A stretch of 5,380 nt of DNA, from contig JAHHSS010000096.1 of NCBI GenBank assembly GCA_020025095.1, positions 1-5,380 of the forward strand. Reading direction: 5' to 3'. Below the pieces are notes generated by a model. The model made no database searches. It was given only the letters and a program-made list of their open reading frames with translations, and was not told the DNA's origin. Shown here piece after piece: positions 1 to 5,380 of the stretch. Origin of the DNA: Peptostreptococcus sp. Its GTDB lineage: Bacteria > Bacillota > Clostridia > Peptostreptococcales > Peptostreptococcaceae. Both the position numbers and the translations under genes were made by a program. Each line of letters starts with the position of its first letter. Within the stretch, counting starts at the first letter, position 1.

Positions 1-8
1 TCGTGAAT

Positions 9-16
9 GAAAGGAG
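9..16 (+). promoter_or_regulatory. Ribosome binding site that fixes the regulator start at 22
   Basis: GAAAGGAG lies 5 bases before ATG at 22 and inside the longer open frame that begins with ATG at 7. The upstream ATG has only six bases of window sequence before it and no purine-rich site there, so the downstream start is preferred. Confidence 0.75.
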
Positions 17-21
17 TATTT

Positions 22-717
22 ATGGATAAATTTAATATTTTTAATAGTGAAGAAGCTATAAATATTAATATTAATTACAAAGCTCTTTGTGAAAGTCTTG
101 TAAGAGGGAATTTTGAAAATTCTTATATTGAATTTGAAAAATGTATTTCTGAATGGATTGATAAAAATAACTTAGTCGTATATAGGTCTTTTTTAAATAG
201 CCTAAATTATGCTATTTATTACTATGTTCTATTTACATATAATAAATCATTTAATCGCTCATGTTTTCACTGTGCTATGATTATGCATAGAGAAATAAAC
301 AAGGATAGTGTAGTAAATATTGCTAGGAGCATTATTGATGAGTATTATGATGAAATGATAGAAGAAGGGATTATTTCTATGAATCCTCTCCTTCAAGAAG
401 TATTTGAATTAGTAGAAGAAAAAATATCTGAAATTATTAATTTAGATTTAATTGCTAAAGAAGTTCATGTTAATAAAAGCTATCTTTCAAAAATGTTTAA
501 AGTAAATACTGGATATACCTTCAGTGAATATGTAAACAATCGGAAAATTAATAAGGCTAGAAACCTTTTGATTAATAGCGAAAAAAGCATAAGTGAGATT
601 TGTAGAGAGTGCGGATATAAAAATACAACTTACTTTTCATCTTTATTTAGTAAAAAGACAGGATTTAGTCCCACGAACTTTAGGAAAAAAAGTAGCCACT
701 ATAAAGAAAATATATAG
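22..717 (+). CDS. AraC-family transcriptional regulator
   Basis: This is a 231-residue DNA-binding regulator with the AraC/XylS double helix-turn-helix at its C-terminus. The first helix-turn-helix is at about residues 141-160 (core IAKEVHVNKSYLSKMFK). The second is at about 189-221 and carries the family signature: SISEICRECGYKN, then YFSSLFSKKTGFSP and an FR ending. Residues 1-125 are a poorly conserved N-terminal half, presumably for sensing or dimerisation; it is helical-looking, with aromatic residues (YYYVLFTY near 67-73) and a CxxC pair (C81, C84). I do not recognise a cupin arabinose-binding domain or a response-regulator receiver domain. ATG at 22 is chosen because GAAAGGAG ends 5 bases before it. 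An in-frame ATG at 7 lies upstream of that site and directly after an in-frame TGA at 4-6, so the gene is complete. It ends in tandem stops TAG TGA. The effector and target genes are unknown; its partner is probably to the left, outside the window. Confidence 0.88.
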   Translation: MDKFNIFNSEEAINININYKALCESLVRGNFENSYIEFEKCISEWIDKNNLVVYRSFLNSLNYAIYYYVLFTYNKSFNRSCFHCAMIMHREINKDSVVNIARSIIDEYYDEMIEEGIISMNPLLQEVFELVEEKISEIINLDLIAKEVHVNKSYLSKMFKVNTGYTFSEYVNNRKINKARNLLINSEKSISEICRECGYKNTTYFSSLFSKKTGFSPTNFRKKSSHYKENI

Positions 718-824
718 TGAATGGTAAATTTTTAAAAACATTTTATTGTAAAGAATTGGAATTATTTTTTTAAAAATGATTTATTAGTAAGAATAGACAA
801 TTTGATGAAAGTATCTAAAAACGC

Positions 825-850
825 AAATTATATTCTCGAAAATATAATTT
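825..850. repeat. 10-bp perfect inverted repeat, A/T only arms
   Basis: AAATTATATT at 825-834 is exactly complementary to AATATAATTT at 841-850, with a CTCGAA loop. The arms hold no G or C, so an RNA hairpin would be weak and no T-run follows, which argues against a terminator. It could be an operator-like protein-binding site or a chance product of A+T-rich sequence. Confidence 0.45.
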
Positions 851-890
851 ATTAAATGAGAAAAATATGATATTATATATAATGGTGAAT

Positions 891-919
891 AAAAAGCACT
901 GCTGTAAACAGTGCTTTTT
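891..919. terminator. Intrinsic terminator, usable on both strands
   Basis: AAAAAGCACTG (891-901) pairs perfectly with CAGTGCTTTTT (909-919) around a 7-base loop CTGTAAA. The stem ends in a T-run on the plus strand and, by symmetry, on the minus strand too. It lies 173 bases after the regulator stop codon. It separates the regulator from miaB, so miaB needs its own promoter downstream of it. Confidence 0.88.
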
Positions 920-1071
920 TCAAGTTGTATTCTAGTATTAAATAAACATTATTTATTTGATTTGTAAAGTTTACAGCTTTAGTATTAATAGATAAATAAT
1001 TATATTAGCTAGATAAGGTTTTAAAATCTTGATTATCTTTTAGTACATATAAAAAATATATAGAAATAAAT

Positions 1072-1112
1072 TTATAAATATTTAGTATTTGTAAATCAAA
1101 AAATATTTATAA
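1072..1112. repeat. 12-bp perfect inverted repeat upstream of miaB
   Basis: TTATAAATATTT at 1072-1083 is exactly complementary to AAATATTTATAA at 1101-1112, with 17 bases between the arms. The 8-base core AAATATTT is itself palindromic, so the arms also read as a direct repeat at 1076 and 1101. The right arm overlaps the probable -10 box of miaB. This geometry suits an operator or a leader hairpin, but the arms are all A and T, so chance is not excluded. Confidence 0.5.
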
Positions 1113-1113
1113 T
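1108..1113 (+). promoter_or_regulatory. Probable -10 box of the miaB promoter
   Basis: A perfect TATAAT lies 27 bases before the miaB start codon. Transcription would begin near 1119-1121, leaving a very short leader just ahead of AGAAGGAG at 1127-1134. No good -35 hexamer lies 16-18 bases upstream, which weakens the call. Alternatives further upstream are TTGATT (957-962), 17 bases, TAGTAT (980-985), and TTTACA (970-975), 19 bases, AATAAT (995-1000). A promoter somewhere in 920-1120 is expected because a terminator precedes it. Confidence 0.4.
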
Positions 1114-1140
1114 AAGTATAAATAGCAGAAGGAGAGAATT

Positions 1141-2586
1141 ATGACAAAAAGAAAACAAACAGAAATATCTATAGAAAAGATTGAAGAACAAGAACAATAT
1201 ATTGAACAGGTTCATAGAATAAATGAAAATTTATTTAACAAAAAGGGATTAAGAAAATCATATGCTCTAGTAACATATGGATGTCAAATGAATGAACATG
1301 ATTCCGAAATGCTCGTTTCTATGTTAGAGGCCATGGGATACGTTCAATCAATATCAGAAGATACTGCGGATCTTGTAATATACAATACATGTGCAGTAAG
1401 AGAAAATGCAGAATTGAAAGTTTATGGTAATCTAGGACATTTAAAGCATCTTAAAAAAAGCAGACCTGACCTTAAAATAGTAGTTTGTGGATGCATGATG
1501 CAGCAAGCACATGTTGTAGAAGAAATTAAAAGAACATATAATCATGTTGACCTTATATTTGGTACGCATAATCTTTATAAATTCCCACAACTTTTAGCAA
1601 GTACATTTGATAGAGAAGAAATACTTGTTGATGTATGGGATGTTGATGGTGAAGTAGTTGAAGGCTTAAAGAGTAATAGAAAGTTTAGCATTAAAGCATT
1701 TGTAAATATTATGTATGGTTGTAATAATTTTTGTACATATTGCATAGTTCCATATACTAGAGGTAGAGAGAGAAGTAGAAAACCTAAAGATATATTAGAT
1801 GAGATTAAAGAGCTTGTAGCTAACGGAACTAAGGAAGTTACATTACTTGGTCAGAATGTAAACTCTTATGGTAAAACTCTTGACGAAAATGAAAAAATGG
1901 ATTTTGCTCAACTTTTAAGAGCTGTTAATGAGATAGAAGGCTTGGAAAGAATCAGATTTATGACATCTCATCCAAAAGATATATCAGATGATGTAATTTA
2001 CGCTATGAGAGATTGCAAAAAAGTATGTGAATTTTTACATCTGCCATGTCAATCAGGAAGTAGCAGTCTTCTTAAGAAAATGAATAGACATTATACAAAA
2101 GAAGATTATTTAAAGATAATAGAAAAAGCAAGAAAAGAAGTTCCAAATATTGCGTTTTCTACAGATATAATGATAGGTTTTCCAGGAGAGTCAGATGAAG
2201 ATATTTGTGATACAATAGAAGTATGTGAAAAGGTAAGATATGACTCAGCTTTCACATTTATATATTCAAAGAGAAGAGGAACTCCTGCAGCTAAAATGGA
2301 TAATCAAATTCCAGAAAATATAAAGCATGAAAGATTTGATAGAGTTCTTGAGGTAGTAAATAAAATTTCTAATGAAATTAATAGCACATATGAAGGGAAG
2401 ATAGTAGAAGTTTTAGTCGAAGGTCCGAGTAAGAAGGCAAATGAAATACTTACAGGAAAGACTAGACAAAATAAAACTGTAAATTTCATAGGTGGAGATG
2501 AAACGTTGATAGGGAAACTAATTGATGTAAAAATTACAGAACCTAGATCATTCTCTCTAAATGGGGAACTTGTAAAGGTAAAATAG
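1141..2586 (+). CDS. miaB: tRNA-2-methylthio-N6-dimethylallyladenosine synthase MiaB
   Basis: MiaB is a radical-SAM methylthiotransferase that adds a methylthio group to i6A37 of tRNAs reading UNN codons, giving ms2i6A; it acts in the cytoplasm on tRNA already modified by MiaA. The 481 residues show all three expected domains. The N-terminal UPF0004 domain (about 40-150) carries the three cluster cysteines C48 (YGCQMNEHDSE), C84 (YNTCAVRENA) and C118 (VVCGCMMQ). The radical-SAM domain (about 185-400) has the CxxxCxxC motif C194, C198, C201, followed by IVPYTRGRERSR. A TRAM RNA-binding domain fills about 414-478. The YGCQMNEHDSE wording fits MiaB rather than MtaB or RimO. About 40 charged residues precede the first domain; the Bacillus enzyme also has a long N-terminal extension, while the E. 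coli protein starts almost at the domain. The start is supported by AGAAGGAG 6 bases upstream. It is the first gene of a probable operon; the usual clostridial follower mutS is not present here. Confidence 0.96.
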   Translation: MTKRKQTEISIEKIEEQEQYIEQVHRINENLFNKKGLRKSYALVTYGCQMNEHDSEMLVSMLEAMGYVQSISEDTADLVIYNTCAVRENAELKVYGNLGHLKHLKKSRPDLKIVVCGCMMQQAHVVEEIKRTYNHVDLIFGTHNLYKFPQLLASTFDREEILVDVWDVDGEVVEGLKSNRKFSIKAFVNIMYGCNNFCTYCIVPYTRGRERSRKPKDILDEIKELVANGTKEVTLLGQNVNSYGKTLDENEKMDFAQLLRAVNEIEGLERIRFMTSHPKDISDDVIYAMRDCKKVCEFLHLPCQSGSSSLLKKMNRHYTKEDYLKIIEKARKEVPNIAFSTDIMIGFPGESDEDICDTIEVCEKVRYDSAFTFIYSKRRGTPAAKMDNQIPENIKHERFDRVLEVVNKISNEINSTYEGKIVEVLVEGPSKKANEILTGKTRQNKTVNFIGGDETLIGKLIDVKITEPRSFSLNGELVKVK

Positions 2587-2590
2587 AGGT
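2585..2590 (+). promoter_or_regulatory. Lipoprotein ribosome binding site overlapping the miaB stop codon
   Basis: AGAGGT begins inside the TAG stop of miaB (2584-2586) and ends 5 bases before the ATG at 2596. The overlap implies that ribosomes finishing miaB help start the lipoprotein, tying their expression together. No separate promoter is visible within the 9-base gap. Confidence 0.6.
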
Positions 2591-2595
2591 ACTAT

Positions 2596-3156
2596 ATGAA
2601 AAAAAAGTTATTAGCATTAGTATTTGTAACTTCCATAGCTCTTACAGGGTGCAAAGATAAGGTTTATGAAGATCAAAGAATGGGAGATTCAAATAAAAGA
2701 GAAGCGAAAATGGAATATAATATGTATACTAGAAATATTGCAGATAGTGGCTACAATTGGTATTCTAGGTATGTAAATGATTTTGTATCTTCACTTAAGG
2801 ATAATGAATACAAAGTAGAAGCAGAAGCTGTAAAAGAGCAAATTAGTAAGGTTGAAATCAAGAGGAAAGAAATTGAGCATATTGATGAAATGCATGTAAA
2901 AAAGGCTCTTGATATAATTTCAAAGGATTTATCTGTAAAAGAAAAAAATGATAAAAAATTCAAAAAAGAGATAAAAAAATCAAAAGAGAATGTGGAAAAA
3001 AACAAAGAAACTATGGAAAAAATGCTTGTTTCTATAGAGAAGGCTCTTGAGTTAGGCTTAGATGGGTCATATGATAGAAATGATTTATCTAAAATAAAAA
3101 ATACGCAGGTTAATTTAATAAAAACTTATGATGAAAAACTTCTTAACAACAATTAG
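2596..3156 (+). CDS. Small lysine-rich lipoprotein of unknown function
   Basis: This 186-residue protein is probably exported and lipid-anchored. It starts MKKK, continues with a hydrophobic stretch LLALVFVTSIA, and has a clean lipobox L16-T-G-C19, so cleavage before C19 and diacylglyceryl attachment are expected. The mature part is hydrophilic and almost certainly helical, with an aromatic-rich segment (YNWYSRY, 54-60) and a highly charged Lys/Glu section (about 105-145) likely to form a coiled coil. I do not recognise a named family. It loosely recalls the helical cell-wall-associated lipoproteins of Firmicutes such as YkyA, but that is only a resemblance in general style. The ribosome binding site (AGAGGT, 2585-2590) overlaps the miaB TAG stop and the gap is 9 bases, so it is co-transcribed and probably translationally coupled with miaB. 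Three A7 and two A6 runs between 2942 and 3002 make the coding region prone to slippage. Confidence 0.85.
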   Translation: MKKKLLALVFVTSIALTGCKDKVYEDQRMGDSNKREAKMEYNMYTRNIADSGYNWYSRYVNDFVSSLKDNEYKVEAEAVKEQISKVEIKRKEIEHIDEMHVKKALDIISKDLSVKEKNDKKFKKEIKKSKENVEKNKETMEKMLVSIEKALELGLDGSYDRNDLSKIKNTQVNLIKTYDEKLLNNN

Positions 3157-3169
3157 TTGCTCTTTTCAC

Positions 3170-3198
3170 TTTATTTTTTTATCAAAATGCTTTAAAAT
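3170..3198 (+). promoter_or_regulatory. Weak candidate promoter for glnS
   Basis: TTTATT (3170-3175) and TAAAAT (3193-3198) are 17 bases apart, so transcription would start near 3206 and leave a leader of about 25 bases. The -35 match is poor and such pairs are frequent in this composition. There is no terminator between the lipoprotein gene and glnS, so read-through from miaB could also supply glnS. Confidence 0.25.
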
Positions 3199-3229
3199 AA
3201 TATATATAAAATAAACAAGGAGGTAGTTT

Positions 3230-4894
3230 ATGTCATTTGATAGAGAAAATTCTAATTTTATTAGAAATATTGTTATAGATGATTTAGAAAGTGGAAAACA
3301 CAATAGTATAATCACAAGATTTCCGCCAGAACCAAATGGTTATTTACATATAGGCCATGCTAAGAGTATTTGTCTTAACTTTGGACTTGCAAAAGAATTT
3401 AAAGGAAGGGTAAACCTTAGATTTGATGATACGAACCCAACAAAAGAAGATGTAGAATATGTAGATTCAATAAAGGAAGATGTTCAGTGGCTGGGATTTA
3501 ATTGGGATGAGCTTCATTTTGCTTCAGATTACTTTGAAGAAATGCATAAAAGAGCAGTTATTCTAATAAAGAAGGGGCTTGCATATGTAGATGATTTAAA
3601 TGCTGAGCAAATAAGAGAATATAGAGGTACGCTTACTGAAGCAGGTAAGGAAAGCCCATATAGAAATAGAAGCATAGAAGAAAATCTTGAACTTTTTGAG
3701 CAAATGAAGGATGGAAAATTTGGAGATGGAGAAAAGGTATTAAGAGCCAAGATAGATATGGCTTCTCCAAATATAAATTTAAGAGATCCAGTAATATACA
3801 GAATATCTCATACAGCTCACCATAATACAGGTAACAAGTGGTGTATATATCCTATGTATACATTTGCTCATCCACTTGAAGATGCTATTGAGCACATAAC
3901 TCACTCAATTTGTACACTTGAATTTGAGGATCAGAGACCTTTCTATGATTGGGTTGTAAAAGAAACTGAAATGGAATCAATTCCTAGACAGATAGAATTT
4001 GCAAGACTTAATATGACAAACACTGTCATGTCAAAAAGAAAGTTAAAGCAGCTAGTTGATAACAAGATAGTAGATGGATGGGATGATCCAAGAATACCGA
4101 CTATATCTGGACTTAGAAGAAGAGGATATACTCCAGAATCAATAAGAAATTTCTGTTCTGAAATAGGTATATCAAAGGCAGATTCAAAAGTAGATAGTCA
4201 GATGCTAGATTTCTTTTTAAGAGAAGATCTTCAGCCAAAAGCACCACTTGCTATGGCAATTATAAATCCTCTAAAGGTTGTAATTACTAACTATCCAGAA
4301 GGCGAAACTGAATTTATTGAAATAGAAAATAATGCAAAAAATGAAGAAATGGGAAAGAGAATGGTTAGTTTCTCTAGAGAACTTTATGTTGAAAGAGATG
4401 ACTTTATGGAAGTTCCTGTAAAGAAATATTTCAGACTTTTCCCAGGAAATGAAGTAAGATTAAAAGGTGGATATTTCATTAAATGCAATGATGTGATAAA
4501 AGATGAAAATGGTGAAGTAAAAGAAATTCATTGTACATACGATCCTGAAACAAAAAGTGGATCAGGTTTTGTTGGGCGTAAAGTAAAAGCAACTATTCAT
4601 TGGGTAGATGCTAACAACTGTCATCCAGCAGAATTTAGGCTATTTGAGCCACTAATTTTAGATGAAGCTCCAGAAAATGAAGGTAAGCATTTCTTAGAAC
4701 AGATAAATGAAAATTCTTTAGTCATAAAAGAAGGTTTTGTTGAAAAAGCTGCTTTAGAGAATGTAAAGAAAAATGATAAATTCCAGTTTTTAAGAAATGG
4801 ATTTTACAATGTAGATACTAAGTACACAACAGAAGATAACTTGGTATTCAATAGAATTGTACCTTTAAAGAGTTCTTTTAAGATGAATAAATAA
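3230..4894 (+). CDS. glnS: Glutaminyl-tRNA synthetase (class I)
   Basis: GlnRS attaches glutamine to tRNA-Gln using ATP, in the cytoplasm. The 554 residues match the usual bacterial length. The class I signature HIGH is at 40-43 within PPEPNGYLHIGHAKS, and the KMSKS-type loop reads VMSKRK (266-271). RFDDTNP (64-70) and the YPMYTFAHPLEDAIEHITHS segment (207-226) mark glutamine rather than glutamate specificity, as does CTLEFEDQRPFYDW just after it. The catalytic Rossmann core occupies about 25-330, and the anticodon-binding beta-barrel region about 340-545, so the protein appears intact. The start has AAGGAGG (3217-3223) 6 bases upstream. A GlnRS means this organism can charge tRNA-Gln directly rather than depending only on the GluRS plus GatCAB amidotransferase route. 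The 73-base leader is too short for a T-box, so no tRNA-sensing control is seen. A strong terminator follows 15 bases after the stop. Confidence 0.97.
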   Translation: MSFDRENSNFIRNIVIDDLESGKHNSIITRFPPEPNGYLHIGHAKSICLNFGLAKEFKGRVNLRFDDTNPTKEDVEYVDSIKEDVQWLGFNWDELHFASDYFEEMHKRAVILIKKGLAYVDDLNAEQIREYRGTLTEAGKESPYRNRSIEENLELFEQMKDGKFGDGEKVLRAKIDMASPNINLRDPVIYRISHTAHHNTGNKWCIYPMYTFAHPLEDAIEHITHSICTLEFEDQRPFYDWVVKETEMESIPRQIEFARLNMTNTVMSKRKLKQLVDNKIVDGWDDPRIPTISGLRRRGYTPESIRNFCSEIGISKADSKVDSQMLDFFLREDLQPKAPLAMAIINPLKVVITNYPEGETEFIEIENNAKNEEMGKRMVSFSRELYVERDDFMEVPVKKYFRLFPGNEVRLKGGYFIKCNDVIKDENGEVKEIHCTYDPETKSGSGFVGRKVKATIHWVDANNCHPAEFRLFEPLILDEAPENEGKHFLEQINENSLVIKEGFVEKAALENVKKNDKFQFLRNGFYNVDTKYTTEDNLVFNRIVPLKSSFKMNK

Positions 4895-4909
4895 TAAATC
4901 AATTTATAT

Positions 4910-4944
4910 AAAACTCCCATTATTGAATAGTAATGGGAGTTTTT
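4910..4944. terminator. Intrinsic terminator after glnS
   Basis: AAAACTCCCATTA (4910-4922) pairs perfectly with TAATGGGAGTTTT (4931-4943) around an 8-base loop TTGAATAG. The 13-bp stem has a CTCCC/GGGAG core, and a T-run ends at 4944. It lies 15 bases beyond the glnS stop and clearly ends the miaB-lipoprotein-glnS group. The A-run on its left side means it could also act for minus-strand transcription arriving from the right. Confidence 0.92.
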
Positions 4945-5007
4945 ATGCGAAAATTTTGGTTTTATAATATTTAATATTGATTGCAATAAAAAATTCACAA
5001 AATTTCT

Positions 5008-5013
5008 AGGAGG
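5008..5013 (+). promoter_or_regulatory. Orphan Shine-Dalgarno sequence without a start codon
   Basis: AGGAGG is a consensus-strength site, but no ATG, GTG or TTG opens a usable frame within about 15 bases. The next ATG (5044) stops after four codons. Adding one G after 5018 would create ATG AAA ACT ATC in the frame described for the possible pseudogene, although the spacing (3 bases) would be short. Confidence 0.45.
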
Positions 5014-5016
5014 AAA

Positions 5017-5306
5017 ATAAAACTATCCAAATCAAATATAACTATGAGAGTGCACTAGTAGAAGCGAAAACAATATGACAAACTTTTTTTAAAAGAATTG
5101 CTTTGGGGTTAGAAATTATAGAAATATGAGCGCTAGAATATTTTTTAGATAAAGAGTTGAAATAAAATATAAGTATATAAAGCTATGTATATTTATTGAT
5201 TTTAGATTGAGCTATATGATATTATGCTTATTTATCAACACTGTTTAAAGCAGAAGTAGAATTTTTGATATTTAAAATTAATTCCGACCTAAGTATATTA
5301 ACTTAA
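5017..5306 (+). pseudogene. Possible decayed small ORF, perhaps a membrane protein
   Basis: Downstream of the orphan AGGAGG, the frame through 5022 reads like protein: TIQIKYNYESALVEAKTI, a stop, QTFFKRIALGLEIIEI, a stop, then ALEYFLDKELK. After more stops it gives YYAYLSTLFKAEVEFLIFK and closes with TAA at 5304-5306. The internal stops are TGA at 5076, 5127, 5208 and 5217 and TAA at 5163 and 5178. Four of six are TGA, which would fit lost tryptophan codons. Two hydrophobic stretches suggest a former membrane protein. Against this, the stop density (7 in about 96 codons, counting the last) is near what random DNA of this composition gives, so the call is tentative. I cannot name a parent family. 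Confidence 0.28.
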
Positions 5307-5352
5307 AAATAATTTAAATTAAAATTTGAGTGTATAGAATTTTTTCTGTAAA

Positions 5353-5380
5353 TTAGCCTTCTATGGCTACACTGCCGATT
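5353..5380 (-). CDS. Possible C-terminal end of a minus-strand gene (partial)
   Basis: Read on the minus strand from the window edge, the sequence gives IGSVAIEG followed by TAA at 5355-5353. The segment is about half G+C, unlike the roughly 20% G+C DNA beside it, which would suit the end of a gene. Eight codons cannot identify a product. A plus-strand alternative begins ATG GCT ACA at 5363 but has no ribosome binding site. Confidence 0.22.
5354..5369. repeat. Short inverted repeat near the right edge
   Basis: TAGCC (5354-5358) pairs with GGCTA (5365-5369) around TTCTAT. A second pair, AGTGTA (5329-5334) with TACACT (5368-5373), partly overlaps it, so the two folds are mutually exclusive at the right arm. 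No T-run follows on either strand, so this is not a standard terminator. It may be a chance feature or part of a structure cut off by the window end. Confidence 0.25.

Larger units (their letters stand above)
718..1140. other. 423-base intergenic region between the regulator and miaB
   Basis: This stretch is strongly A+T-rich with no credible protein gene. It contains, in order: an A/T-only inverted repeat (825-850), a strong intrinsic terminator (891-919), a long inverted repeat (1072-1112), a perfect TATAAT (1108-1113) and the miaB ribosome binding site (AGAAGGAG, 1127-1134, 6 bases before the ATG). A weak promoter-like pair TAGACA (794-799), 16 bases, TAAAAA (816-821) precedes the first repeat and could start a transcript of about 90 bases ending at the terminator. 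Such matches are common by chance in DNA of this composition. I see no tRNA, and no riboswitch or T-box that I recognise. Confidence 0.6.
4945..5380. other. 436-base region after glnS with no intact gene
   Basis: No open reading frame of convincing length is present on either strand. The region contains an orphan AGGAGG (5008-5013), a possibly decayed reading frame (5017-5306), a 12-bp palindrome TAATTTAAATTA (5310-5321) and a short segment at the right edge that is distinctly richer in G and C (5355-5380). No RNA gene, insertion-sequence end or CRISPR repeat is recognisable. Confidence 0.6.

Noticed and set aside
7..21. Earlier ATG at 7 as the regulator start
   Set aside because: The strong GAAAGGAG lies after this ATG and 5 bases before the ATG at 22, so the downstream start is the natural one.
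882..935. Short ORF beginning MVNKKHCCKQC, cysteine-rich, running through the terminator
   Set aside because: It has no ribosome binding site, and its cysteine codons are produced by the hairpin stem and loop of an ordinary terminator.
2304..3005. Minus-strand open frames opposite the end of miaB (2304-2489) and the lipoprotein gene (2751-3005)
   Set aside because: They are antisense shadows of well-supported coding sequence: their composition mirrors A-rich codons as Phe/Ser/Leu runs and they show no recognisable domain.
3157..3229. T-box or other riboswitch ahead of glnS
   Set aside because: The gap is 73 bases, with no hairpin terminator and no room for a T-box fold. I see only a weak promoter-like pair and the ribosome binding site.
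3529..4998. Minus-strand open frames opposite glnS (3529-3750) and across its terminator (4804-4998)
   Set aside because: The first is a shadow of glnS. The second runs through the terminator hairpin and the end of glnS with no recognisable domain.
5017..5306. TGA read as tryptophan (altered genetic code) to explain the broken frame after glnS
   Set aside because: The frame also contains TAA stops, and miaB, the lipoprotein gene and glnS are intact under the standard bacterial code without in-frame TGA.
5363..5380. Plus-strand gene start MATLPI at the right edge
   Set aside because: No purine-rich ribosome binding site precedes the ATG (upstream is AAATTAGCCTTCT), so a start here is unlikely.

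Overview
The window is about 70% A+T, uses purine-rich AGGAGG-type ribosome binding sites, and has protein sequences of low-G+C Gram-positive character. Together these point to a chromosomal segment of a clostridium (Clostridiaceae or a close relative). The genus call is inference from composition and protein style, not from a marker gene.

Layout. At the left edge (22-717, +) is a complete AraC-family regulator, whose own targets and upstream neighbour lie outside the window. A 423-base non-coding stretch follows, holding a strong intrinsic terminator (891-919), two perfect A/T-only inverted repeats (825-850 and 1072-1112) and a probable miaB promoter. Then come miaB (1141-2586, +), a small lipoprotein gene of unknown function (2596-3156, +) 9 bases behind it, and glnS (3230-4894, +) after a 73-base gap with no terminator. 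A strong hairpin terminator (4910-4944) closes the group. The last ~435 bases have no intact gene. They hold an orphan Shine-Dalgarno sequence followed by what may be a decayed small membrane-protein ORF. At the extreme right edge there may be the last few codons of a minus-strand gene.

How the genes fit together. MiaB (tRNA A37 methylthiolation) and GlnRS (charging of tRNA-Gln) both serve translation, so the miaB-lipoprotein-glnS run looks like a housekeeping cluster, with a surface lipoprotein gene read from the same message as miaB. The AraC-family gene is separated from this cluster by a terminator and more likely belongs with whatever lies to its left.

I found no convincing previously undescribed system. 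The points most worth a second look are the lipoprotein between miaB and glnS, the inverted repeat overlapping the probable miaB -10 box, the possible short RNA ending at the 891-919 terminator, and the orphan ribosome binding site with its degraded reading frame after glnS.
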